Assembly (NCBI GenBank): GCA_964486055.1
Contig: CAZALE010000003.1
Coordinates: forward strand, 240,326 to 304,325
From: J014 sp964486055
GTDB lineage: Bacteria; Acidobacteriota; Blastocatellia; Pyrinomonadales; Pyrinomonadaceae
Direction: 5' to 3'
DNA length: 64,000 nt
Each line of letters opens with the position of its first letter. Positions within the stretch are counted from its first letter, which is position 1. Positions 25,205 to 34,054 of this stretch are shown in pieces. The notes under the pieces are model-generated. The model was not told where the DNA came from. It saw only the letters and a program-made list of their open reading frames with translations, and made no database searches. Made by a program: the position numbers and the translations under genes.

Positions 25205-28200
25205 TTAAAAGTCGAACCTGAAACCGAGTCTAATTTGCCGAGGTCGATAAGTTCTAGTTGGAGCGAGGAATGCCTCCCTCGCCCTAGCTATAGTTGCCGG
25301 ATCTTGACTATTTAACAGATCAAAATTTATGAAATTAGAGCCAAAGCTGAAAACAGTCATGTTAAAAACATTGTCAAGCTCTATTGAGGGTCTAAACCTT
25401 ATCCTATCGCCAAATTTGAACTGTCGGCTAACATTTAAATCGAATAGATAAAGTCTAGGGCCATCTCCTGCGTTACGAGGTAGATTGCCAGGACTTCCGA
25501 TCGGTGCTAGCGAAAAACGACTTGCAAGATCTGATGGAAAGGCACTTCCAAATTTGCGCCATTTTATCGTGCTCAGATCACCATCAAAATTAGGCCTGTC
25601 GTTATTTATGTCATCAAGATTACGGTCAATCCCGCCTGCTGAAACATTAAAAGGAGCGCTTGATCCGAACCTAAATAACGGAGATATTCTTATTTTCCCA
25701 AGCCATCTGGGTAAATCGATAGTCCCAAACACTGATATTCTGTGTCTTCTATCTAAAAGGCTTCTTGACCATTCTCTGGAAAAATCTGCGGGAACGGTAG
25801 CCTCTGAAGTATTCACAATACCGTCATCCTTCAGGCTCGAGAGCGTATAAACAAATCTAAATGCCCCCGCAAAACCATATGGAAACTTTTTGTAACGTGT
25901 TCTGATCTCCATCACTGCACCCAAATATCTGCTGTTACCGACTGGGATAACCTGCTCTAGTTGAACTGGTCCGATGGCTGAGAAAAACGGACGCAGTGGA
26001 TTGATAGCAGCAAAGGCTCTGCAGATAGGATTATTGGTCACTGATGTAGTGGAACAATTAGCATTACTGTTTGTAGTTCTAAGGTTGACGACGCAAGTTT
26101 GAGTACTGCTAGTACAATTACCACCACCTACAGCACGAAGTCCAGTAGGATCGTTTGGAGAACCAAGCTCAAATAGCGAGATACCGCTGTTAATCCCTAA
26201 CAGATAATCCGTAAAAGTAATTCTGCCATCACCATCACGATCAGGTGTATTAGCAGGCAGGACTGGAGCGTTGGGATTGTATTCACGCCATAAGTGAACG
26301 GTTTTGTTATATGTAAGATTAGTTTCGAAAACGATACCCTTTGCCAATTCTCTTTCAAAACCTAAATTCAATTGATAGCTTTCTGGAATTTTCAAATCTG
26401 GAGATAAGCTACGAAAGACACTGACGGGGCGTGCTAATTGCCTGACTGAAAAACTTTGGGTTGAGTTGACAGGAATCTGAGTATCAAGTGTTAGTGGATT
26501 AGGAAACTGTGAGCTCAAAAATGAACGAACAACATTCAGATCAACTGTAACTCCTGAAGGTACATTCAGGCTATTTGTATCTAATCTCAATCGATTCTTC
26601 CCAGATGTAAAATCATCAACCGTCCGCAAGAGAACTCTGTTGTAGAAAATACCAGCCCCAAATCTTATAACGGTTTTACTTCCCTTGGGAAAAGGATTCC
26701 AAGCGATCGCAAATCTTGGCCCAAAATTGTTCTTGTCGTCTAGTACGGTTTCTCTTTCATAACGAAGACCTAATCCGATAGTTATATTAGAGCGCACACG
26801 CCAGTCATCTTGAACGAAAATCCCGTAGTAGTTGTTTTTTATCTCAGAGGAGGTATTGTAGTTATGAACATAGCGAGATACAGAGTTTATGTTGAAAAAC
26901 ACAAAGTTACTGAAGGAATAAGTTCCGGTAGCATCGAATCTATCTATGAAAAGTGTTTTTACTCGGTGAATATCAGCTCCGACACGAATCAGATGCTTGC
27001 CAGCAACATAGGAGAGCGTATTTTGGAATTGCCAACGATTTTCTTTCCTGTCGTTGGAATTAGAGGTCGAACCAAAAACTTGAGTTTGCGACGACTCACC
27101 GGGCGGAGTGAAAGTAACCAAGACCGCTGGGGCTAATTCCCCTGCATTTTGGGCTGATCTGGGCTTAAGAGTAGAGTATTGAAATCTAAACTGATTAGTT
27201 ATCTTTGAAGAAACTATGTAATTATGGGTGAAGTTAAAGGCTTGTGTATTTCTTATTCTTCCGACGAGTGAATCTGCGATTCGATTAGTTCCGCTGAATT
27301 GTCTGAGATCATTCAAACGTCCAAGTTGATAACTAAAAGTAAAATTGTTGGAATCATTAAGATTCCAATCAGTGCGGGCAGAGAGTATATTTTTCTTGAG
27401 CGGCGTATCGAATGGGGCTATGTATGGAGCGACTTGTACACTCTGTCCGGCAGCTGTCACTGTAACAGCTCGTTCTGGGTTGGTAGGTGCAGGCAACCTA
27501 AACCTGCTGTTTTGATTGTTTAATGGCACCCACGCGTCTATTATCGTATCTTCTTGAATATTCTGATACTCGTAGCTCGTAAAGAAGAACAATTTACGCT
27601 TTATGATTGGTCCACCAAGTGTTAGACCAGGATTATGGTCCGTGAATTTAGGTCTTTCAATTCCTCTTCGGTTATTGTTCCAAGTATTGGCGTTTAAATT
27701 ATCGTCACGGAAGAAGTAAAATATTCTACCTCGATAACTATTACCACCAGCTCTTGTTCTAATGTTGACCCTGCCGCCAGAAGCACGGCCATATTCAGCG
27801 GAGAATTGGTTTGTGATGACTTGCACTTCTGCAACGGATTCAATCGATGGTTGAAATCTAAAAGTTGCGGCACGATCATCGTTATTATCGAAACCATCTA
27901 TAGTTATGTTATTCGAGTAAGCAGCTCCACCCGATAATGCAAAAATGCCGGCTTCTTCTGGAGTTGTCCCAGGCGGAGCAATTCCACGCAATCCCCTATC
28001 TTGCGATAGATCCCTGGTTGAGAGCGGCTCCTCCGTCACACCACCTAAAATCAATACCAAATCCAGAGGATTGCGACTGTTATTTGGCAGATCTTCAACT
28101 TCCCTCTCTATCAAAGTCCCTCCAACAACAGTACGCGTAGTATCAATCCCTAGGGCTTCCTCTCCACCTGCCTCAATCTTAATTGTCTGCTCAGCAGTAA

Positions 28201-28534
28201 CAGTTGCTGGATTTAGAGTAAAATCCAATCGAACGTTTTGTCCAGAAATTGTGTAAATGTCGGTAAATGTTACTTTCTCAAAGCCCTTCATTTCGGCAGT
28301 TACCGAATATGCTCCAGGTTGTAAATCAATAATTTTGTATTCCCCCTCAACATTTGTCACTACTGATCTTGAATTACCCGTAGTTGTGAGAGTAGCCATT
28401 ATGGTAGCCCCTGGTAAGACCGCCCCATTGGAATCTGTGACTTTCCCTTGAATGGTCACTAAATCTAGACTCTGGGATAATCCAATAACCGAAAAAGCTA
28501 AAAGGTTGAAAAATAGTATTCCAAAAAGCCTCAT
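25205..28534 (-). CDS. Oar-like TonB-dependent outer membrane receptor
   Basis: About 1109 aa from the ATG at 28532-28534, preceded by a GGAGGGAG RBS; the longer frame upstream is unlikely. A signal peptide is followed by a carboxypeptidase-regulatory-like beta-sandwich (residues ~25-110, with GKVTDSNGAVLPGATI), then a plug domain (IDGFDNND, EVQVITNQFSAEYGRASGG), and a long 22-strand barrel ending in an aromatic residue (RLGFRFDF). This architecture is greatly expanded in acidobacteria, where it is thought to import large carbohydrates or peptides with TonB energy. A calcium-binding-like DRDGDGRITFTDY loop sits near residue 790. Specific ligand unknown. Confidence 0.9.
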   Translation of the reverse strand: MRLFGILFFNLLAFSVIGLSQSLDLVTIQGKVTDSNGAVLPGATIMATLTTTGNSRSVVTNVEGEYKIIDLQPGAYSVTAEMKGFEKVTFTDIYTISGQNVRLDFTLNPATVTAEQTIKIEAGGEEALGIDTTRTVVGGTLIEREVEDLPNNSRNPLDLVLILGGVTEEPLSTRDLSQDRGLRGIAPPGTTPEEAGIFALSGGAAYSNNITIDGFDNNDDRAATFRFQPSIESVAEVQVITNQFSAEYGRASGGRVNIRTRAGGNSYRGRIFYFFRDDNLNANTWNNNRRGIERPKFTDHNPGLTLGGPIIKRKLFFFTSYEYQNIQEDTIIDAWVPLNNQNSRFRLPAPTNPERAVTVTAAGQSVQVAPYIAPFDTPLKKNILSARTDWNLNDSNNFTFSYQLGRLNDLRQFSGTNRIADSLVGRIRNTQAFNFTHNYIVSSKITNQFRFQYSTLKPRSAQNAGELAPAVLVTFTPPGESSQTQVFGSTSNSNDRKENRWQFQNTLSYVAGKHLIRVGADIHRVKTLFIDRFDATGTYSFSNFVFFNINSVSRYVHNYNTSSEIKNNYYGIFVQDDWRVRSNITIGLGLRYERETVLDDKNNFGPRFAIAWNPFPKGSKTVIRFGAGIFYNRVLLRTVDDFTSGKNRLRLDTNSLNVPSGVTVDLNVVRSFLSSQFPNPLTLDTQIPVNSTQSFSVRQLARPVSVFRSLSPDLKIPESYQLNLGFERELAKGIVFETNLTYNKTVHLWREYNPNAPVLPANTPDRDGDGRITFTDYLLGINSGISLFELGSPNDPTGLRAVGGGNCTSSTQTCVVNLRTTNSNANCSTTSVTNNPICRAFAAINPLRPFFSAIGPVQLEQVIPVGNSRYLGAVMEIRTRYKKFPYGFAGAFRFVYTLSSLKDDGIVNTSEATVPADFSREWSRSLLDRRHRISVFGTIDLPRWLGKIRISPLFRFGSSAPFNVSAGGIDRNLDDINNDRPNFDGDLSTIKWRKFGSAFPSDLASRFSLAPIGSPGNLPRNAGDGPRLYLFDLNVSRQFKFGDRIRFRPSIELDNVFNMTVFSFGSNFINFDLLNSQDPATIARAREAFLAPTRTYRPRQIRLGFRFDF

Positions 28535-28742
28535 TTTCTCCCTCCTGAATTTTGTTTCAGCCAAAGCCTTTAAAAAATTCTGCCACAACTTCAAATCAAT
28601 AAACAAGAAAATATTTGAGCAATTCATGACAAATTCCCTAATGTCCGGATTAATTTACAAACTTAATACTCAGCTCATCAATTTAAACGACTTTTAATGT
28701 GTAATGAGCGGCGAGCAGTGATCGCAAATCTCAACAGGTTAG

Positions 28743-29699
28743 TTATTTTTCTGTTCGTGTAATCATGATCAGAGGCGAGTGTTTTTGCTCGCTTGTGGCA
28801 AATATGCTATTCCCATCAACTGAGTATGCTACGGCCTCTCCCTGCGCTCTGGGAAGCGAGTCTACGTTTTGAGGTTTTTGCAACCATATATCATCAAAAT
28901 GATCTGAAATCTCCGGCAATTTTATCTCATAAATACCCAAGTAATCGCACATTACAACCTTTCTTCCATCGAAGGAAACTGAAGCCCCCGTTATCAATCC
29001 GCCAGGAATAGATGGTAATTCTATTCGACCGATGAGTTGTAATGTATTGATCGCATCTTTTTTAATATCTTGTGCTCGCAATTTGTAAATCTCAGAGAAC
29101 TCCGCGAGGTTTTTGGTTAGGACATATAGATCTCCGCTCTGCGGATGAACTACTAAAGCCTCAGCGTCTTTCGACGAATTGGGATATTTAAATTTTATGG
29201 ATTGAACTGCGTTTGTACTAACTCTCCTCCTACTCTTAGACATGATGGTCTCTGATACTCTAGGCTCTTTGACCTTATAAATCGTGAATATCTGATTAGT
29301 CTTTTGATTATTCCCTATGTCTCCGATGTATATGTAACACTCTCCAGGCGCTTCTTCTCTGATGGCTAAGTCCTCCCAATCTCTGTTCTCTGCGTTCAGA
29401 ACATGCAGTGTAGCTAAATGTTCACCTTTTTTATTGACAGCAAATATGAAAGGTCCGCCACCAGAATCATTGTGAGTCCAAAGAATCTCAGGCTGACAGG
29501 GAGAGTTCGCTAAGCCACTACTCTCAGTTATCTCCTGTGATTTTATCTCTCCAACTATTTTTGCAGTCCAATGATCGGTCTTATCTTGCCCTTGAACTAG
29601 CTTGTGCCTCGTAGAGACCTCAGAACAACAAAGTAGAGAAATTTGAAAAATTACTATGCAAACTGATGCAAATTGGGTTATATTAATTTTCAATGACAT
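28743..29699 (-). CDS. Exported protein, beta-propeller-like, unknown function
   Basis: 318 aa. Hydrophobic N-terminal signal (VCIVIFQISLLCCS), possibly a lipoprotein although the lipobox is not canonical. The body has recurring motifs typical of propeller blades: LWTHNDSGGGPFIFAVN, DWEDLAI, YIYIGDIGNN, DAEALVVHPQSGDLYVLTK, GASVSFDGRKVVMCDYLGIY. Proteins of this look are usually annotated as hypothetical. It is divergent from the speD cluster with only 36 bases between starts, so the two may share regulation. Confidence 0.65.
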   Translation of the reverse strand: MSLKINITQFASVCIVIFQISLLCCSEVSTRHKLVQGQDKTDHWTAKIVGEIKSQEITESSGLANSPCQPEILWTHNDSGGGPFIFAVNKKGEHLATLHVLNAENRDWEDLAIREEAPGECYIYIGDIGNNQKTNQIFTIYKVKEPRVSETIMSKSRRRVSTNAVQSIKFKYPNSSKDAEALVVHPQSGDLYVLTKNLAEFSEIYKLRAQDIKKDAINTLQLIGRIELPSIPGGLITGASVSFDGRKVVMCDYLGIYEIKLPEISDHFDDIWLQKPQNVDSLPRAQGEAVAYSVDGNSIFATSEQKHSPLIMITRTEK

Positions 29700-29735
29700 A
29701 CGCGATCTATTTTATATTTCTTTCACTCGAGAGTC

Positions 29736-30110
29736 ATGAAAGTTGGGTATGAATGGATAGTAGATGCCTTTAATTGTGATTCGCAAATTCTGCGAAATGA
29801 ATCAATATTAAAAGAGCTATTCTCTCTCATCATTTCAGATCTGAAACTTAACGTCATCGAACAAAGTTGGCACCGTTTTCCCGGAGCTGGAGGTATAACA
29901 GGATTGGCACTCTTGAGTGAATCTCACTTAGCATGCCATACCTATCCTGAATATAAAATCGCAACTTTTAATCTTTATTGCTGTAATCAGAGACCTGAAT
30001 GGGAGTGGGAATTCAATCTTAAGAGATTATTGGGAGCTGAAAAGGTGCGAGTGGTATTCATTCAAAGGGGTGGTATCAAATCATCCTTGCATACCGTAGA
30101 GTCAATATGA
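29736..30110 (+). CDS. speD: S-adenosylmethionine decarboxylase proenzyme
   Basis: 124-aa SpeD of the short bacterial/archaeal class, made as a proenzyme that cleaves itself to create a pyruvoyl group. The catalytic positions are all present: SES63H for the cleavage serine, His68 in CHTYPEY, and Cys83 in NLYCCN, numbered as in the Thermotoga enzyme. The product, decarboxylated SAM, donates the aminopropyl group for spermidine-type polyamines. First gene of an eight-gene cluster that also encodes a membrane aminopropyltransferase. It overlaps the next gene by ATGA. Confidence 0.88.
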   Translation: MKVGYEWIVDAFNCDSQILRNESILKELFSLIISDLKLNVIEQSWHRFPGAGGITGLALLSESHLACHTYPEYKIATFNLYCCNQRPEWEWEFNLKRLLGAEKVRVVFIQRGGIKSSLHTVESI

Positions 30111-32047
30111 GCATTTTGATAGCAAATTGTCCATCATGCGGTGGAACTTTGGAGTTTAAAGCAGGTACGACCGTTGTCATTATCTGCCCCTTCTGTCATT
30201 CAGCCGTCGCCAGAACCGATAGAGGGCTAAACGATATAGGAAAAGTCGCTGAGATAGTGCAATCAGGTTCGCCCCTACGAATAGGCTTAAGGGGAATTTG
30301 GCGAGGAGAAAGATTCGAGTTAACAGGCAGGGTCCAAAATCGCCATGAGCTAGGCGGTGTATGGGATGAATGGTATGTAAGCTTCGCTAACGGATGGTTG
30401 GGATGGTTAGCTGAAGCTCAAGGAAAATTCTACTTGACCTTTCATCAAAAGTTATCAGACTCAACTCCTCTGCCAGCTTTTGACGAATTACAACCTGGTC
30501 AGACCATCGTGATAGAAGTACAAAACGGTCAAAGGTTCACTTTGACAGTGAATGAAAAAGGTATTGCAGAAGCCATAGCAGCTGAGGGAGAGATACCTTA
30601 CGCATTTGTACCCAATCAGCGTAGACTTTTCGCAGATCTATCCGGGGTTAATAATGTATTTGCGACCCTAGACTTCGAAACCTCACCACCAATTTTGTTC
30701 TTAGGCACTGAGGTTACCTTAAAAGACTTAGGACTCGAGACTCTCAAAGCGGCTGAAAGACCCAAAAAACAAGTTTCAGCGATAAACATAAATTGCCCAA
30801 ATTGCGGTGGGCCATTATCCCTGCAGGCTCCCGATAAGACGGAACGTGTTGCTTGTCCTTATTGCGACTCACTACTTGATGCAAATGAGGGTAAACTGAC
30901 TTGGTTGCAGACTTTGAAGCCATCGCCCTATGAAAAAGAGTTTGCGCTTAAAATCGGAATGGAAGCCTCTCTGGGAGAGCTAACCAGCAATGAGAAAATG
31001 AAAATCATCGGTGCGATGGTGCGAAGCGTTGAAATAGATGGAGAAAAATATTTTTGGCATGAATATCTTCTTTACAATCCGATGATTGGCTTTCGATGGC
31101 TGGTTCATAGCGATGATCACTGGAATTTCGTTGAACCTGTAAATGCTGCGGAAATAAATCAATCAACAACGAGTCGTTCGGTTTTCTTTCGTGGAAAAAG
31201 CTTTCAGATTTTTCAAGATGCACTGGCACGAGTCGAATATGTAACAGGTGAATTCTATTGGCGCGTCGAACAAGGTGAGACAGTAAGAGCTGTGGACTAT
31301 GTAAACCCACCGCTTATTTTATCTTGCGAAATGACCGAAAAGGAAATTAATTGGTCGCTCGGGCATTATTTGACAGTCTCTGAAGTTCAAAAAGCTTTTA
31401 GAGTTGATAATCTACCAAAACCGAGCTTATTCCCACCCGCCCCTAACCAACCATTTCCCTATTACTTTTATCTCAAATGGGGTCTTGCCTCACTTTTACT
31501 ACTGATCATCATATCCATAGTGCTGTCTCTATTCAGCGGCACAGAAAGAGTTGTCTTGTCACAAACAATAACAATAGCTCCTACAAACAATCAAAATCCT
31601 CAGCCTCAAATACTCTTTAGCAATCCTTTTGAATTGAATGGAAACCAAAACGTAAAGATCGAGGCTAGTGCACCGCTGCAAAATTCTTGGATTGAACTTA
31701 ATGTAGATTTAGTAAATACAGCTAGTAATGCGGTTGAGTCTGTGAATATTCCTATATCTTATTATTCGGGTGTAGAAGATGGTGAACAATGGTCTGAGGG
31801 AAGTAATGATAATTATGCGCTTCTATCATCTCTTCCAGCTGGTAGTTACACATTGCGAATTCAGGTAACTGGGGATACAGGTCCTAATCCTATCCCATTG
31901 CAATTAAGAGTCATACAAAACACTACTACATGTGCCAACTTTTGTTGTGCTTTCATTCTACTGTCTATCGGACCATTGATAACTTTATACATGAAATCTC
32001 GGTTTGAAAAATCACGTTGGAGCCAAAGCATGTTTTATTCAGATTAG
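30107..32047 (+). CDS. Double zinc-ribbon / DUF4178 membrane-anchored protein
   Basis: 646 aa. Residues 8-30 form a zinc ribbon (CPSC...CPFC), followed by a DUF4178 domain (GRVQNRHELGGVWDEWY, GWLGWLAEAQG). The pattern repeats: a second ribbon near 227 (CPNC...CPYC), then a second DUF4178-like unit (MKIIGAMVRSVEIDG, FRWLVHSDDHW). A membrane helix lies near 455-475, followed by a beta-rich domain with NPQPQILFSN and a last hydrophobic segment near 610. DUF4178 proteins are known from stress-related clusters with DUF350 and polyamine enzymes, but their biochemical role is unproven. Translationally coupled to speD. Confidence 0.8.
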   Translation: MSILIANCPSCGGTLEFKAGTTVVIICPFCHSAVARTDRGLNDIGKVAEIVQSGSPLRIGLRGIWRGERFELTGRVQNRHELGGVWDEWYVSFANGWLGWLAEAQGKFYLTFHQKLSDSTPLPAFDELQPGQTIVIEVQNGQRFTLTVNEKGIAEAIAAEGEIPYAFVPNQRRLFADLSGVNNVFATLDFETSPPILFLGTEVTLKDLGLETLKAAERPKKQVSAININCPNCGGPLSLQAPDKTERVACPYCDSLLDANEGKLTWLQTLKPSPYEKEFALKIGMEASLGELTSNEKMKIIGAMVRSVEIDGEKYFWHEYLLYNPMIGFRWLVHSDDHWNFVEPVNAAEINQSTTSRSVFFRGKSFQIFQDALARVEYVTGEFYWRVEQGETVRAVDYVNPPLILSCEMTEKEINWSLGHYLTVSEVQKAFRVDNLPKPSLFPPAPNQPFPYYFYLKWGLASLLLLIIISIVLSLFSGTERVVLSQTITIAPTNNQNPQPQILFSNPFELNGNQNVKIEASAPLQNSWIELNVDLVNTASNAVESVNIPISYYSGVEDGEQWSEGSNDNYALLSSLPAGSYTLRIQVTGDTGPNPIPLQLRVIQNTTTCANFCCAFILLSIGPLITLYMKSRFEKSRWSQSMFYSD

Positions 32048-32127
32048 CTATTCAATAACTTTCAACTATTTCTTATCTTTGCGGCTTTGAGCAGGTACTT
32101 TGCTAAATATAAAGGAGGAAATAACAA

Positions 32128-32283
32128 ATGAGGATTTTTTACGTAATTTTCACGCTGACCATTTTGGTGTTATACACAATGGCTACATTGTTTGGTTGGG
32201 AGATAGCCAGATCAGGTAAAAGCTCAGGCAAAAGCTCAGGTTTTCGCTTACCATTTATCACAGGATTTCGTGGAGGTAAATAA
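32128..32283 (+). CDS. 51-aa membrane peptide in the speD/DUF350 cluster
   Basis: Short gene with an excellent RBS, AAAGGAGGA at 32111-32119, before the ATG at 32128. The peptide begins with one hydrophobic helix (FYVIFTLTILVLYTMATLF) and continues with a basic, glycine/serine-rich tail containing a GKSSGKSSG duplication. It ends two bases before the DUF350 gene. The RBS and tight packing argue it is real despite its size. I know no named family. Confidence 0.75.
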   Translation: MRIFYVIFTLTILVLYTMATLFGWEIARSGKSSGKSSGFRLPFITGFRGGK

Positions 32284-32285
32284 AA

Positions 32286-32519
32286 ATGTTGAGTCTAGTT
32301 GTAAAAATCGATCAGCTTACCGAGGTTATTGTAACTACTGTGGTTTTCGTGATAATTGGCTTGATTTTCTTTGGCCTTTCATTTTTCATTCTAAATAAGC
32401 TCACACCATTTTCGATTAGAAAGGAAATAGAGGAAGACCAAAACATGGCATTAGGCTTGGTTATTGGTGCAATGCTCATAGGAATTGCGATCATAATCGC
32501 TGCTGCCATAAGTGGATGA
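32286..32519 (+). CDS. Half-size DUF350 membrane protein
   Basis: 77 aa with two membrane helices separated by a short charged loop (RKEIEEDQN). The loop and second helix (NMALGLVIGAMLIGIAII) match the DUF350 repeat. Usual DUF350 proteins have two such units (four helices, ~130 aa); this one has a single unit and may act as a dimer. It follows the 51-aa peptide gene and overlaps the next gene at ATGA. Confidence 0.75.
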   Translation: MLSLVVKIDQLTEVIVTTVVFVIIGLIFFGLSFFILNKLTPFSIRKEIEEDQNMALGLVIGAMLIGIAIIIAAAISG

Positions 32520-34054
32520 TGAGATCTAAGCAAATCCCTCTCCTATTTTTGAACGTAGCCATAATAGCTACCTGTGGTTTGATTTACGAATTATTAGCCG
32601 CTACTGTCTCTAGCTACGTGCTCGGAGATTCGATAACTCAATTCTCCCTCGTTATTGGAATTTATCTTTCCGCAATGGGATTAGGCTCCTGGCTCTCCGG
32701 ATTTCTAGAGGATGATCTTGCTAAAAAATTCATCGAGGTGGAACTTGCAGTCGCGATATCCGGAGGTTTCTCAGCTCCAATTCTTTTTTTAGTATTTGCA
32801 AATCTGTCATACTTTCATCTAATTTTCTATCCGCTAGTCTTCCTGATAGGCGTTCTGGTTGGCCTTGAGATTCCGCTTCTGATGCGTATCTTAAAAAACG
32901 AGTTAGACTTTAAAAAACTTGTCTCTCGAGTGCTGGCCTTAGATTATGTAGGAGCTTTGATTGCCTCACTACTTTTTCCATTGTTTCTTGTACCAAAGAT
33001 GGGATTGAATCGCACATCTCTGTTTTTTGGTATGATGAATGCTGCAGTAGGACTGTGGGGCACATGGCTCCTTGAACACTCTATAAAACAAAGGGATCTG
33101 ATCGCATTACGCATCAAGGGGTTTATCGTGGCTCTAGTTTTGCTCATAGGATTCATAAAGGCAGACTCACTGACCACACTGGCTGAAGATGCTTTATACC
33201 AGGACACCATAATCCTCGCAAAAAGTTCTCCCTATCAACGGATAGTGGTTACCAGTGGGAGATCCGGCTATGCACTCTACCTTAATGGAAATCTACAGTT
33301 TCATTCATTCGATGAGTATCGCTACCATGAGGCACTAGTGCATCCAGCTTTTTTCGCTCATGAGGGTTCGCCGAGAAGAGTTCTGATACTAGGAGGAGGA
33401 GATGGATTAGCCTTAAGGGAGGTCTTAAAATATCCATCAGTCGAATCCGTAGTAATGGTAGACCTTGATCCGTATATGACAAATCTTGCCACCAACTTCC
33501 CTGCTCTACAATCTTTGAACCAAAATTCGATGCATGATAAAAGATTGCAGGTTTTCAATCAAGATGCTTTCACATGGCTTGCAGATGCTCGAACTGAACC
33601 ATTCGATCTGGCTATAGTAGATTTTCCGGACCCGAACAACTTTGCTCTAGGAAAACTCTACACTACGCGCTTCTACAAGATGTTAAAATCCAAGCTGAAG
33701 CCAGATGCGACTGCCGTTATTCAATGTACTTCACCATTGATGGCTCGAAAATCATACTGGTGCATAATAAAAACACTAGAGGCGAGTGGATTTTACGTAA
33801 AACCTTACAATGTTACTGTTCCGACATTTGGAATATGGGGATATGCTCTAATAAAACTCAAACCATTTGATGCACCTACGAAAATAAAAGTCAACGTGCC
33901 CCTTAAGTTTATTAATGAAAATACTTTAAAAACCATGTTTGAATTCTCGAGCGATATGCTACCGCCATCTGAGGAAATAGAAGTAAATAGACTGGATAAT
34001 CAGATTCTCGTTAGATATTACGAGACGGAATGGTCGAAATTCGAATATAGATAA
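32516..34054 (+). CDS. Membrane-embedded spermidine synthase-like aminopropyltransferase
   Basis: 512 aa. Residues 1-215 contain about seven membrane helices; the C-terminal ~290 residues are a spermidine-synthase Rossmann domain with LILGGGDGLALREVLK near residue 292, an acidic end to the next strand (VMVDLD), FNQDAFTWL, and VDFPDPNNFALGKLY near 366, the loop that covers the polyamine site. SAM-type nucleotide binding is retained, so transfer of the aminopropyl group from the SpeD product is likely. Acceptor unknown. The start could be either of two ATGs, 32516 or 32519. It ends with TAA immediately before the next ATG. Confidence 0.85.
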   Translation: MMRSKQIPLLFLNVAIIATCGLIYELLAATVSSYVLGDSITQFSLVIGIYLSAMGLGSWLSGFLEDDLAKKFIEVELAVAISGGFSAPILFLVFANLSYFHLIFYPLVFLIGVLVGLEIPLLMRILKNELDFKKLVSRVLALDYVGALIASLLFPLFLVPKMGLNRTSLFFGMMNAAVGLWGTWLLEHSIKQRDLIALRIKGFIVALVLLIGFIKADSLTTLAEDALYQDTIILAKSSPYQRIVVTSGRSGYALYLNGNLQFHSFDEYRYHEALVHPAFFAHEGSPRRVLILGGGDGLALREVLKYPSVESVVMVDLDPYMTNLATNFPALQSLNQNSMHDKRLQVFNQDAFTWLADARTEPFDLAIVDFPDPNNFALGKLYTTRFYKMLKSKLKPDATAVIQCTSPLMARKSYWCIIKTLEASGFYVKPYNVTVPTFGIWGYALIKLKPFDAPTKIKVNVPLKFINENTLKTMFEFSSDMLPPSEEIEVNRLDNQILVRYYETEWSKFEYR

